Assembly: GCF_030248535.1 (NCBI RefSeq)
Contig: NZ_JAHGAJ010000025.1
Span: 172,025-236,024 of the forward strand
From: Vibrio sp. D404a
GTDB taxonomy: Bacteria > Pseudomonadota > Gammaproteobacteria > Enterobacterales > Vibrionaceae
DNA length: 64,000 nucleotides
Direction: 5' to 3'
The translations under genes were made by a program, and so were the position numbers. This document shows positions 45,447 through 54,207 of this stretch, one piece after another. A model generated the notes under the pieces. The model did not search any database. It had not been told where the DNA came from and saw nothing but the letters and a program-made list of their open reading frames with translations. Every line of letters begins with the position of its first letter. Positions within the stretch are counted from its first letter, which is position 1.

Positions 45447-46076
45447 ATGACTACGTTAAATGAACATTTAGCAAACCTTAAAGTTATTCCTGTTATTGCA
45501 ATAAATAAAGTTGAAGATGCAATTCCACTAGGCCGTGCACTGGTTGAAAATGGTATGCCTTGTGCAGAAATCACTCTTCGTACCGAGTGCGCGATTGAAG
45601 CGATTCGTTTAATGCGTAAAGAGTTCCCTGATATGTTAATTGGTTCGGGAACGGTGCTAACTAATGAGCAGGTAGATGCCTCTATCGACGCGGGCGTAGA
45701 TTTTATCGTTAGCCCTGGTTTCAACCCTCGCACCGTACAATATTGTATTGATAAAGGTGTCGCAATTGTTCCTGGTGTCAACAACCCAAGCCTAGTGGAG
45801 CAAGCGATGGACATGGGACTACGTACATTAAAATTCTTCCCTGCAGAAGCCTCTGGAGGCGTTGGTATGCTTAAGGCTTTAACAGCTGTTTATCCGGTTA
45901 ACTTTATGCCAACTGGCGGAGTTAGCTTGAAGAATGTGGATGAGTACTTATCTTTACCGTCAGTATTAGCATGTGGTGGCACTTGGATGGTTCCGACAAA
46001 GCTTATGGACGAAGGAAAATGGAACGAACTAGGCGCTTTAGTTCGTAGTGCGGTAAGCCATGTTAATTCGCAGTAA
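45447..46076 (+). CDS. eda: KDPG/KHG aldolase
   Basis: 209 residues of the class I KDPG aldolase family. Glu in MPCAEITLRT, DFIVSPGFNP, and the Schiff-base Lys in TLKFFPAEASGG. Splits KDPG to pyruvate and glyceraldehyde-3-phosphate, the last step of the pathway in this cluster. Start at ATG 45447 (MTTLNEHLANLKVIPVIA); the frame to 45396 would overlap kdgK and lacks a site. Last complete gene of the island. Confidence 0.94.
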   Translation: MTTLNEHLANLKVIPVIAINKVEDAIPLGRALVENGMPCAEITLRTECAIEAIRLMRKEFPDMLIGSGTVLTNEQVDASIDAGVDFIVSPGFNPRTVQYCIDKGVAIVPGVNNPSLVEQAMDMGLRTLKFFPAEASGGVGMLKALTAVYPVNFMPTGGVSLKNVDEYLSLPSVLACGGTWMVPTKLMDEGKWNELGALVRSAVSHVNSQ

Positions 46077-46084
46077 TGACCTTT

Positions 46085-46192
46085 CCACTACTGCTCCTCA
46101 ACCCATTCGGCTTAGGGCCACTGGGTATTGCAATAATCGTTGGCTTGAGCGTGATCCATTGGCGTGGCCGTGAGGTCGCACAGCAAGCGTAA
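46085..46192 (+). pseudogene. 3' remnant of a TRAP permease gene
   Basis: 35 in-frame codons plus TAA. The protein reads PLLLLNPFGLGPLGIAIIVG..., identical at 32 of 35 residues to the C terminus of the permease ending at 34827, although the DNA differs at about 24 of 109 positions. It has no start, begins 8 bp after the eda stop, and is followed by a terminator similar to that of the intact gene. It marks the right junction of the inserted sugar-acid island. Confidence 0.88.
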
Positions 46193-46213
46193 TTCTGTCA
46201 GCTCAGAAAATAA

Positions 46214-46252
46214 AAAGGGACCTGTAAGCTATTTCTAGTTACAGGTCCCTTT
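46214..46252. terminator. terminator at the right island junction
   Basis: AAAGGGACCTGTAA with its perfect 14-bp complement; T-rich on both outer sides, serving the island operon and the convergent SDR gene. Stem base resembles the hairpin at 34855. Confidence 0.9.
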
Positions 46253-46299
46253 CTTTATTCGACGTCAATGATGACGCTATGTTTGTTATCGCGTGAGGC

Positions 46300-47019
46300 T
46301 TATGGCTCTTGCTTAGTTGGTGCTAGAGCGATTTCACGGATACATACGTTTTGTGGTTGCTGGTAAGCGAATGATACTGCGCGAGCAATATCGTCAGCTG
46401 CTAGTACGCCACCCATTTGCTCTTTCCACTCACCGTAACCATCTTTGATCTCTTGAGATGTTGTGTGAGAAAGAAGCTCAGTTTCTACCGCACCTGGTGC
46501 AATTGTTGTTACACGAACGTTTGCTGCAGCCACTTCTTCACGTACGTTTTCAGAGATAGCGTGTACAGCGAACTTAGTACCACAGTAAGCTGCGTGGTTC
46601 GGGAATGTTTTCTTACCCGCAATTGAGCTGATGTTGATGATTGTGCCGCTGTTACGCTCTTTCATTGGCGCAAGAACCGCTTGCATTCCGTTAAGAAGGC
46701 CAAGCACGTTCACATCGAACATACGTTTCCACTCAGATGCGTCTTGAGTATCGATTTGGCCTAGAAGCATTGCGCCAGCGTTGTTGATTAGTGCGTCAAC
46801 AGGGCCGAACTTCTCTTCACCTTGTGCAATCGCAGCTTCGAATGATGCTTGGTCAGTCACGTCTACTTTTACTGCTAGAGAGTTTGGTAGGTTTAGTGCT
46901 TCAAGACGGTCAATACGACGAGCCAAAAGCAGCAGAGGGTGACCTTCATCGCTTAGACGACGAGCGATTGCTTCACCAATACCTGAACTAGCACCTGTGA
47001 TTACGATTAGTTTTTTCAT
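46300..47019 (-). CDS. short-chain dehydrogenase/reductase (classical SDR)
   Basis: 239 residues. Cofactor motif VITGASSGIGEAIARR with basic residues (LLLARRIDRLE) suggesting NADP(H); NNAGAMLLG; catalytic Ser in INISSIAGKK and Tyr-x-x-x-Lys in AAYCGTKFAVH. YdfG-like enzymes reduce hydroxy acids or carbonyls. Divergent from the LysR regulator at 47219, which probably controls it (inference). Confidence 0.92.
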   Translation of the reverse strand: MKKLIVITGASSGIGEAIARRLSDEGHPLLLLARRIDRLEALNLPNSLAVKVDVTDQASFEAAIAQGEEKFGPVDALINNAGAMLLGQIDTQDASEWKRMFDVNVLGLLNGMQAVLAPMKERNSGTIINISSIAGKKTFPNHAAYCGTKFAVHAISENVREEVAAANVRVTTIAPGAVETELLSHTTSQEIKDGYGEWKEQMGGVLAADDIARAVSFAYQQPQNVCIREIALAPTKQEP

Positions 47020-47218
47020 GTTTATTTCCTCTGTACCTTTATGTCGTCGTGTGACGACGTATTGTCTAAGTGCATTTGAAACAAGGCGTTATTGACGTGT
47101 TTCGTTGCGATGGGGGTATATTAAGGAAAACAGCATTGTTGATATATAGCGCTTTACTTGAAACACTGTTGTCATACTGCAACAATAAAAGCATCTTTGT
47201 TCTGACTGAATCGCGACT

Positions 47219-48124
47219 ATGCTCAATCAAATTAACCTGTCTGATATTCGTTCATTTGTTCTCATTGCACGCTTGGGCAATTTCACTAAAGCGGCAGAAG
47301 AGTTAGATGTCTCTCGTTCCCATGTCTCTCGTCAAGTAAGTAGCTTAGAAAAGCAGATGGGCGTGACACTGTTTATCCGCACCACACGCATGTTACGACT
47401 CACCCATGCAGGTCAAGATCTCTATGAACGATGCGAACAGGCGCTAGACAATATTGACCAAGCTTTGATTGCGGCTGTTGATGATGTTGAAGAAGTGAGG
47501 GGAGACATTAAGGTTAACTGTGTTGGCGGTTATCTTGGTGAAGTGATTATTGCTGATTTGGTCAACGAATTTATGCAGCTTTATCCAGATATCAGCATCA
47601 GCTTAGATTTCAGTAGCCACCGTGTGGATCTGATTGAAGACGCCTTTGATATCGCTTTTCGTATGGGGAGCTTGGAAGATGCAGGCTTTATCGCCCGTAA
47701 GCTACTCGATATCGAAATGGGTACTCTTGCCAGCCCTGCTTACTTTGAACGTAAAGGCAAACCGGCTCACCCAAAAGAGCTAACGCAGCATGACTGTTTA
47801 ACGGGGTCGGTTCGTAGATGGAGTTTTCAAGCTCTGGAAGACAGTAAGAAACTCGTCGATGTTCATGTGAATGGGCGTTTGCAGTGCAAGAATGGTCGAG
47901 TGTTAGTTCAAGGGGCGATGGCGGGCAATGGTATTATTCGTGTACCTACCATCTACTGTTTGGAAGAGCTGAACAACCAGCAGCTAGTTCAAGTGTTTGA
48001 TGAGTGGGTTGTACCGAGCGTGGACTTTTCTGCAATCTATCATCGTGACCGCTACCAGCCGAGCCGAATCCGCACCTTTATAGACTTTGTTAAGAATCGT
48101 TTTGAAGAGATGTCTGTGAGCTAG
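47219..48124 (+). CDS. LysR-family transcriptional regulator
   Basis: 301 residues. HTH in FVLIARLGNFTKAAEELDVS and RSHVSRQVSSLEKQMGVTLF; ligand domain with DAFDIAFRMGSLEDAGFIAR. CrgA/DmlR-like group. Divergent from the SDR gene with a 199-bp gap, the common LysR arrangement with its target. No strong ribosome binding site is seen before the ATG. Confidence 0.9.
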   Translation: MLNQINLSDIRSFVLIARLGNFTKAAEELDVSRSHVSRQVSSLEKQMGVTLFIRTTRMLRLTHAGQDLYERCEQALDNIDQALIAAVDDVEEVRGDIKVNCVGGYLGEVIIADLVNEFMQLYPDISISLDFSSHRVDLIEDAFDIAFRMGSLEDAGFIARKLLDIEMGTLASPAYFERKGKPAHPKELTQHDCLTGSVRRWSFQALEDSKKLVDVHVNGRLQCKNGRVLVQGAMAGNGIIRVPTIYCLEELNNQQLVQVFDEWVVPSVDFSAIYHRDRYQPSRIRTFIDFVKNRFEEMSVS

Positions 48125-48192
48125 AGTTAGTACAAAGATTGTTTTTGCTGCTGGTGGATAGTTAGAACGCACCAGCAGTATTGAGACCAGAT

Positions 48193-48531
48193 CTACATTT
48201 CATCTATTTCATTTTGCAGCTGTTCTAATTGTTCCAGAATCACTAAGAACTTCTCACCAAATGGTGTGACGTGGTACTCCACTCTTGGTGGCAATTCGTT
48301 GAACATCTGTTTGTCCAAAATACCGAACTCAACATTCCTCTTTAAACACTCGTTCAACACTTTAGTCGATAACCCTTCCACCGAACGTACCATTTCACCC
48401 GGTCGGTTGATGCCATTCGCCAGCAACTGATAAACCGTGAGTGACCATTTGCAGCCATAGATGGTTTCCACCATACGTGCCGAGCGTTCTGGTGCTGATT
48501 TTCTAGAAAAAAAGTTTTCCTGATTTTTCAT
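48193..48531 (-). CDS. HxlR-family winged-helix regulator
   Basis: 112 residues: ETIYGCKWSLTVYQLLANGI, INRPGEMVRSVEGLSTKVLN, and the wing ELPPRVEYHVTPFGEKFL. HxlR proteins respond to electrophiles, quinones or oxidants, often via a conserved Cys near the N terminus; here Cys in YGCKW is in the expected place. Divergent from the SDR gene at 48637, which is the likely target. Confidence 0.92.
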   Translation of the reverse strand: MKNQENFFSRKSAPERSARMVETIYGCKWSLTVYQLLANGINRPGEMVRSVEGLSTKVLNECLKRNVEFGILDKQMFNELPPRVEYHVTPFGEKFLVILEQLEQLQNEIDEM

Positions 48532-48537
48532 AAAGAT

Positions 48538-48551
48538 GTACCAAAAAGTAC
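48538..48551. promoter_or_regulatory. candidate HxlR operator
   Basis: GTACCAAAAAGTAC between the divergent HxlR and SDR genes, with a further TTGTACTTACT 15 bp on. GTAC-centred dyads are typical of HxlR-family sites. Confidence 0.5.
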
Positions 48552-48636
48552 CTACCTAACCGATTTGTACTTACTATTCAGAGTGTTAGTTCAAGCCCTA
48601 AGATTACCACGTTCACATGACTTAGGAGATAACAAA

Positions 48637-49404
48637 ATGAACTTCACTAAAAAAGGTATTGCTGTCGTTATTGGTGGAACAAGTGGGATGGGCCTTGAAA
48701 CAGCAAAGCAGCTTGTCGCTCAAAATATCCATGTATTGGTGGTCGGCAACAACGCAACTAAGCTAGATAGCGCGGTGTCAGAGTTGCAAACTATCGGTCA
48801 CGCTTCAGGCTGGCAAGCCAATCTCTATGACGATGAAAGCACCGCTCGCCTTATCGAGCATTTAGCTTCGATAGAAGAAGGTATTGGCTATCTAGTCAAT
48901 GCAGCGGGTTACTTTAATCCTAAAGCGTTTGTTGATCACCAAACGTCAGATTATGACCAATATATGCAGCTCAACAAAGCGACTTTCTTCATTACGCAAG
49001 CGGTCACTAAGAAGATGATTCGGTCGGGTGGTGGCAATATTGTAAATGTCGGCTCTATGTGGGCGAAACAAGCGATCAAAGCGACGCCATCTTCAGCTTA
49101 CTCAATGGCGAAAGCGGGTCTTCACTCACTGACGCAACACATGGCGATGGAGCTCGCTGAGCATAATATTCGAGTTAATGCAGTATCACCTGCTGTGGTT
49201 AAAACACCTATCTACGAATCATTTATTAATCCAGAAGAGGTGGATGAGGCACTTGAAGGTTTTAATGATTTCCACCCAATTGGTCGCGTCGGTTTACCAC
49301 AAGACATCGCCAACAGTATCTCTTTCTTGTTGTCCGACAGTGCAGACTGGGTAACCGGTGCGATTTGGGATATTGATGGCGGTGTGATTGCGGGTCGTAA
49401 CTGA
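48637..49404 (+). CDS. short-chain dehydrogenase/reductase
   Basis: 255 residues: VVIGGTSGMGLETAKQLV cofactor motif, NAAGYFNPKAF, Ser in NVGSMWAKQ, and YSMAKAGLHSLTQH with catalytic Tyr/Lys; C-terminal GAIWDIDGGVIAGRN typical of FabG-like SDRs. ATG 48637 is set by TTAGGAG about 8 nt upstream. Probably controlled by the HxlR protein next door, suggesting a role with reactive carbonyls (inference). Confidence 0.9.
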   Translation: MNFTKKGIAVVIGGTSGMGLETAKQLVAQNIHVLVVGNNATKLDSAVSELQTIGHASGWQANLYDDESTARLIEHLASIEEGIGYLVNAAGYFNPKAFVDHQTSDYDQYMQLNKATFFITQAVTKKMIRSGGGNIVNVGSMWAKQAIKATPSSAYSMAKAGLHSLTQHMAMELAEHNIRVNAVSPAVVKTPIYESFINPEEVDEALEGFNDFHPIGRVGLPQDIANSISFLLSDSADWVTGAIWDIDGGVIAGRN

Positions 49405-49542
49405 TAGGCGGAATTTTTTGAGGTGGCACTATGCTGAACAAAATCGGAAATGGTCACCTCTTTGATTATTCGCGTACAATGAAAGCAATTAAACTAGTCA
49501 CGATAGAACAATAATAACGAGAGCAAGAGTAAGGTCACCATC

Positions 49543-50193
49543 ATGTTTAATATGGATTTTTCAAAAAGGTTAGTGATTGAAACTGACCCTATGGAGTGGG
49601 TAGCCAGCCCTGCAAAAGGTGTGTGGAGAAAGCCACTAGAGCGCGAAGCCAAAGAGTCCGGCCACACGACCAGCGTGGTTAAGTACGATCCTGAGTCTTC
49701 TTTCTCAGAGCACCCTCACCCAAAAGGGGAAGAGATTTTTGTGTTAGAAGGCGTATTTTCAGATGAGACAGGTGACTTTCCTGCGGGCACCTATATTCGT
49801 AACCCTCCAGGCAGCGCTCACTCTCCATCAAGTAAAAATGGCTGTACGATTTTGGTTAAATTGAATCAGTTTGATGATAGAGATTTGGCTCAGGTAAGAG
49901 TCGATACCAACCAAGCCGAGTGGTTACCGGGTATTGGCGGCTTGCAGGTAATGCCCCTGCACGAATTTGAGCATGAACATGTCGCTTTGGTGAAATGGCC
50001 TGTAGGTGAACGCTTTCAGCCGCATCGTCATTTTGGTGGCGAAGAGATCTTCGTGCTTTCTGGCACCTTTCGAGATGAACACGGTGTCTATCCAAAACAT
50101 ACTTGGATGCGCAGCCCACATATGAGCGAACATTTCCCATTTGTGGAAGAAGAGACAGTCATTCTGGTGAAAACGGGTCATCTTCCTTTCTAA
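49543..50193 (+). CDS. bicupin (ChrR-like cupin) protein
   Basis: 216 residues in two cupin repeats: HPHPKGEEIFVLEGVFSDET with FPAGTYIRNPPGSAHSP, and PHRHFGGEEIFVLSGTFRDE with YPKHTWMRSPHMSEH. Each repeat holds the His-x-His...Glu...His metal set, as in ChrR zinc-binding anti-sigma cupin domains, but the anti-sigma domain is missing. Possibly a metal-dependent dioxygenase or oxidative-stress protein. ATG follows AAGGT by 8 nt. Confidence 0.85.
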   Translation: MFNMDFSKRLVIETDPMEWVASPAKGVWRKPLEREAKESGHTTSVVKYDPESSFSEHPHPKGEEIFVLEGVFSDETGDFPAGTYIRNPPGSAHSPSSKNGCTILVKLNQFDDRDLAQVRVDTNQAEWLPGIGGLQVMPLHEFEHEHVALVKWPVGERFQPHRHFGGEEIFVLSGTFRDEHGVYPKHTWMRSPHMSEHFPFVEEETVILVKTGHLPF

Positions 50194-50206
50194 ACATCTG
50201 TGAAAA

Positions 50207-50231
50207 AGTCCGCTCGTTAATAGAGCGGACT
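50207..50231 (-). terminator. terminator of the NAD(P)-binding protein gene
   Basis: AGTCCGCTC / GAGCGGACT 9-bp stem with 7-nt loop; the T-run is on the minus strand, so it serves the gene at 50257 and possibly the bicupin gene in reverse. Confidence 0.8.
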
Positions 50232-50256
50232 CAGGCAAGGATAAGGCTTGAAGCTA

Positions 50257-50889
50257 TTAGTAAGCCACACCGATTCGTTGGTTAATGTGTTCATCACCTT
50301 CCAATACATCAATCATTGCGATAGCGTAATCTGATACAGAGATTTTGCTGTTACCCTCAGCATCCGTTAATAGCTGATCACCACCAATGCGATATTGAGA
50401 TGTCGTTTCACCTGGGAAGATCTCTGCAGCTGGGCTAACAAATGTCCACTGCACATCGCTGTTTGATTGTTTGAATACTTCAAGAGCCTCACCCTGAGCA
50501 AGCGCTTCGGCTTTGTACTCTTCTGGGAAATCAGGGACAGTAACCAATTCCACGTTAGGCGCTACTTCCAAAGAGCCAGCTCCACCAACCCACATTAAGC
50601 GACGACCGCTTGGCAATTCAGAGAGTAGTTTCTCCGCACTCTGTTTAACCAGTTCATGATTGCCCAGTGCACGTCCACCAATTGAGGCAATCACCACATC
50701 GATATCAGATGTCACATCGTTGATCTTCGCTTGTGGATCGAGCAAATCGAAAGTACGAGCTTCTAAACTTTCTTGCTCAATTTTGCTTGAGTCTCTCACA
50801 ATCGCGACAACTTCATGACCACGTGATGCTGCTTCTTTAGCAATGTGGCTACCAATCCAACCTGATGCACCTAATACTGCAATTTTCAT
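50257..50889 (-). CDS. NAD(P)-binding (NmrA/SDR a5-like) oxidoreductase
   Basis: 210 residues with an atypical SDR Rossmann start MKIAVLGASGWIGSHIAKEA, then RLMWVGGAGSLEV. Lacks the YxxxK pair of classical SDRs, as in NmrA-like redox sensors or flavin reductases. Divergent from the LysR gene at 51060. Substrate unknown. Confidence 0.88.
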   Translation of the reverse strand: MKIAVLGASGWIGSHIAKEAASRGHEVVAIVRDSSKIEQESLEARTFDLLDPQAKINDVTSDIDVVIASIGGRALGNHELVKQSAEKLLSELPSGRRLMWVGGAGSLEVAPNVELVTVPDFPEEYKAEALAQGEALEVFKQSNSDVQWTFVSPAAEIFPGETTSQYRIGGDQLLTDAEGNSKISVSDYAIAMIDVLEGDEHINQRIGVAY

Positions 50890-50960
50890 AATGATTCTCC
50901 GTTAATTAATTCTGTGTTTCGACAACCATTGCAGTCTAATAGCATGCTTATGTGTGATAA

Positions 50961-50992
50961 ATATCGATTAATGATGTAGATTGTATCGATAT
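50961..50992. promoter_or_regulatory. inverted ATATCGAT / ATCGATAT arms between divergent genes
   Basis: ATATCGAT (50961-50968) and ATCGATAT (50985-50992) separated by 16 bp in the LysR-oxidoreductase gap; possible LysR binding site. Confidence 0.4.
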
Positions 50993-51059
50993 AAGTTACC
51001 AATAGACTTGAGCTGGATATTGATTCAAGCTAAACGGTAGAGAAAGTAAGGAGTCACCA

Positions 51060-51953
51060 TTGGATAGATTGAACGCGATGCGAAGTTTTGTAGAAGTCGC
51101 GACTTGTTCCAGCTTCACTCAAGCGGCAGAACAGTTAGGGATGAGTCGGCTTCAGGTTTCAAGGCATGTTCAAGAGGTTGAAAGCTGGTTAAAGCAGCGC
51201 TTGCTGCATCGCACTACGCGAAAGGTAAGTTTAACGACTGCAGGTGAAGCGGCGCTGATTCGTTGTGAGCGAATTTTACATGAGGCCGCTGAATTAGAAG
51301 TCAGTGCACTTAACATGACAGAGCAACTGTCGGGTGTTGTTCGGATATCCGCCCCAATCGGTTTGACTCAGAATCTACTGTTGGATGTGGTCGAAGCCTT
51401 CACAGAGCTTCATCCGCAGGTAACCATCGAGCTGTTCGCTTCAGATCGCTTCACCCAATTGGTGGATGAACGAATTGATATCGCCCTTCGTCATACCGAT
51501 CAGCCAGACGAGAACTTGATAGCGCGTAAATTGATGAAGATTGACTCGGTGATATGTGCCTCGCCTGATTACTTAGAGCGACACGATCCAATAAAACACA
51601 TTACCGATCTAAGAGATCACAACTGCTTTAGACACCTAGGGCTCTCTCATTGGCAATTTGTTAAAGATAACCAGCAGCACTCGGTAGAAGTGTCAGGCTC
51701 TATTACGGCCAATGATGTTGGCGTTCTGGTTAGAGCGGCTTGCCGCGGGAAAGGGATTGTAAGATTGCCGTGTGATATTGCTAATCCCATTATTGCTAAC
51801 GGTGAACTCGTGCCGATTCTCACTGACTTCGTTGTGCCAAGTAGCACGCTATGGGCTGTGTATCTATCAAGGAGCTATCAGCTTCCTGTGGTTCGTCAGT
51901 TTATTGATTTCGTTGCACAGACATGGTCACAAGATATTTTACGGCCTCAATAG
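51060..51953 (+). CDS. LysR-family transcriptional regulator with TTG start
   Basis: 297 residues. HTH in MRSFVEVATCSSFTQAAEQL and SRLQVSRHVQEVESWLKQRL; ligand domain with DERIDIALRHTDQPDENLIA. The TTG at 51060 is chosen because AAGGAG lies 7 nt upstream, and the next ATG (51078) has no site and would cut the usual N terminus. Divergent from the NAD(P)-binding protein, its likely target. Confidence 0.9.
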   Translation: MDRLNAMRSFVEVATCSSFTQAAEQLGMSRLQVSRHVQEVESWLKQRLLHRTTRKVSLTTAGEAALIRCERILHEAAELEVSALNMTEQLSGVVRISAPIGLTQNLLLDVVEAFTELHPQVTIELFASDRFTQLVDERIDIALRHTDQPDENLIARKLMKIDSVICASPDYLERHDPIKHITDLRDHNCFRHLGLSHWQFVKDNQQHSVEVSGSITANDVGVLVRAACRGKGIVRLPCDIANPIIANGELVPILTDFVVPSSTLWAVYLSRSYQLPVVRQFIDFVAQTWSQDILRPQ

Positions 51954-52092
51954 CTTGATGAGTGCTTTTCCTGAAGATCTGAGAGTGGGAAATTATGGCG
52001 CTATAAATACAAAAATCCGATACCAAAAGTGATATCGGATACGAACTCAATGTGGGGAGTTCTATAGGACGACGACTTTGAATGTGCTGCCT

Positions 52093-52941
52093 TTACACGG
52101 AACCGTGTACACCTTGATGGTCGTCTGCCAGCCTTAACGAAATCTCTGGAAGCGGTAGATAAAGCGTCTCTGTCATTCGAGACAATATTTGGTCATATAC
52201 CTGCGCAATGATGGTCGAAATATCACTGGTTAATTCATACATCGCGGTTGCTGTGATAATACGTTGCTCATTGTCATGAATATCCGTCAGTGTTTGTAGC
52301 GCACGTGAACCGGTTGGAGAGCCTAAGCTCAATGGGCAGATCAACGACAAGCGGTTGAGGTGCCTATGAATTTGGTCAGCGTAGAACTTGGCGCGTAAGA
52401 ACTCATCTTGCTTGTCCATGTCTGGAATACACATTCTAAGCTTGGTTAGCGTCTCCATGCAGTCTAGAACCTGCAGCCATTCAGCATGGTAATCATCCAC
52501 TAGATCAGCTTGCTCAGATTCTGTTAGCCAAGTGATCATCAATTCATCCATTAACAACATATTGTGACGAATGGTTTTGCCATGAATGAACTGGTTTCGT
52601 ACTAAGCTTCGAGTTTGCCAATCGTTGTGCATCGCCTTGAGTTTCAGCTGATAAATGCGATACATCGGGCGACCATCGAAAGGGCCTCTTTGAATCAGGG
52701 TGTTTGATGTTGTCATCATTGACTGATACAGAGTATTGACGCGTTGCACCGATTCCGTTGAAAGCTTGCAGGTTAATGCATAGTGGGTTGCTGCGCGGTG
52801 CTTACGAGAAAGTTGTAATAGCTCTCTAAGCAACACTAACGTATCAAATTTTCGGTCATTTGATTTTTGGCGCTTCTGTGAAAAGTGAAACAGAGCGTAG
52901 ACCATAGCCAAAGACACAATTGTTGAAATAAGCATAAACAT
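52093..52941 (-). CDS. membrane-anchored helical protein, function unknown
   Basis: About 282 residues: one N-terminal membrane helix (FMLISTIVSLAMVYALFHFS) followed by a long, all-helical soluble part rich in Leu, His and Arg (LLQLSRKHRAATHYALTCKL). The segment loosely recalls the nitrate-sensor (NIT) type helical domain, but I cannot assign it. Start at 52941 is set by AAGGAGT 7 nt upstream. It stands alone between a LysR gene and ribB. Confidence 0.7.
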   Translation of the reverse strand: MFMLISTIVSLAMVYALFHFSQKRQKSNDRKFDTLVLLRELLQLSRKHRAATHYALTCKLSTESVQRVNTLYQSMMTTSNTLIQRGPFDGRPMYRIYQLKLKAMHNDWQTRSLVRNQFIHGKTIRHNMLLMDELMITWLTESEQADLVDDYHAEWLQVLDCMETLTKLRMCIPDMDKQDEFLRAKFYADQIHRHLNRLSLICPLSLGSPTGSRALQTLTDIHDNEQRIITATAMYELTSDISTIIAQVYDQILSRMTETLYLPLPEISLRLADDHQGVHGSV

Positions 52942-53192
52942 AACTGACTCCTTGTATGTGAATACCTCCTTAGTGGTATGCGTCAAGCGTGCCAGAATAA
53001 AAAAACTATATTATTCAGTGTCTTATGTTTATGTGCGTATGTGAGGTTGTCTAACTTGGTGCAATTTAGCCCTAAAATAGGGAGAGTTTGATGAGATATA
53101 TCTGGATATCAATGATATAGGTAGTTGTGATTTAGAGGGGAAGTAGTGGACTTGATCCGTTGTGATGTACTAGGTGGTCGTTATACACGAAA

Positions 53193-53217
53193 AAGCCCCG
53201 CTCACAGAGTAGGGCTT
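53193..53217 (-). terminator. terminator of ribB
   Basis: On the minus strand AAGCCC...GGGGCTT stem followed by TTTTT. Confidence 0.75.
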
Positions 53218-53245
53218 GAAATGGTCTTTAAACGTGTTGTTTCGT

Positions 53246-53902
53246 TTATGCTAGCTTTAGGTCGAATTGATTACGGTAAGCAACCATGTCTTCGATAGTC
53301 AATACAGGCATGTTGTGCAGCTTACCAAAAGCAACGATCTCTGGCGTTTTCGCCATTGTGCCGTCTGGGTTAGTCACTTCACATAGTACACCAGCAGAAG
53401 GTAAACCTGCCATTTGCATAAGATCAACCGTACCCTCAGTGTGACCACGACGAGCTAAAACGCCGCCCTTACGAGCGCGCAGCGGGAATACGTGTCCCGG
53501 GCGTGCAAGATCGCTTGGTTTCGCACTTGGGTTTGCAGCCGTTTTGATGGTGGTTACACGGTCAGCTGCTGAAACGCCGGTTGTTACGCCAACTTTTGCT
53601 TCGATAGTCACAGTGAAAGCCGTTTGGTTAGCGCTATTGTTGTCAACAACCATAGGCGGAAGATCAAGCTGGTTTGCTTGTTCGTCAGTTAGGCACAAGC
53701 AAACAATGCCGCTACATTCACGGATCATCAGCGCCATCTGCTCATTGGTTAGGTGCTCTACAGAGTAGATAATATCACCTTCGTTCTCGCGATCTTCATC
53801 GTCAAGTAGAAGTACGCCACGACCTTCGCGCAGTGCTTGTAGTGCGTTTTCAACGCGTTCGATTGGTTCGCCGAATTCGGCTAAAATTGAAGACTGATTC
53901 AT
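53246..53902 (-). CDS. ribB: 3,4-dihydroxy-2-butanone-4-phosphate synthase
   Basis: 218 residues, stand-alone DHBP synthase without GTP cyclohydrolase domain. Acidic metal site LLLDDEDRENEGDII, SGIVCLCLTDEQANQLDLPP, then RPGHVFPLRARKGGVLARRG and HTEGTVDLMQMAGL with the catalytic His/Glu. Converts ribulose-5-phosphate to the four-carbon riboflavin precursor. The start is ATG 53902; the frame to 54031 lies in the leader. An FMN riboswitch precedes it. Confidence 0.96.
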   Translation of the reverse strand: MNQSSILAEFGEPIERVENALQALREGRGVLLLDDEDRENEGDIIYSVEHLTNEQMALMIRECSGIVCLCLTDEQANQLDLPPMVVDNNSANQTAFTVTIEAKVGVTTGVSAADRVTTIKTAANPSAKPSDLARPGHVFPLRARKGGVLARRGHTEGTVDLMQMAGLPSAGVLCEVTNPDGTMAKTPEIVAFGKLHNMPVLTIEDMVAYRNQFDLKLA

Positions 53903-54052
53903 GGTTAAACTCCTAAACATCACCAGAATCAGGGCTTGCATGAGGGATGACAACCAAGTGACGTCGCGACCTATCACTAAGACAGATCGTCGTTCGCATG
54001 GCTTTATCCAAAACGAAATGCACCAACTCAACTATGCGAGTGGTGTGTTTCC

Positions 54053-54207
54053 ATTCTCTCTCATCCGGACTATAACCGTCGGCTCTGGCTTCTCACCAGA
54101 TCTGCTGACCTCGACGAATCGAGCGCTCGCGGGCTGACCACGGAGTAAGTCAAAGAAACTACTTGAGTGGTATACCGCCGGTGGGGAATTTCGCCCCGCC
54201 CTGAGAA
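54053..54207 (-). promoter_or_regulatory. FMN riboswitch (RFN element) of ribB
   Basis: On the minus strand the conserved RFN blocks are all readable: CTCAGGGCGGGGCGAAATTC, CCCCACCGGCGGT, AGCCCGCGAGCG, GATCTGGTGAGAAGCCAGAG, CCGACGGTTATAGTCCGGAT and GAGAGA. The leader from its end to the ribB ATG is about 150 nt, room for the expression platform. Controls ribB in response to flavin mononucleotide. Confidence 0.95.
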
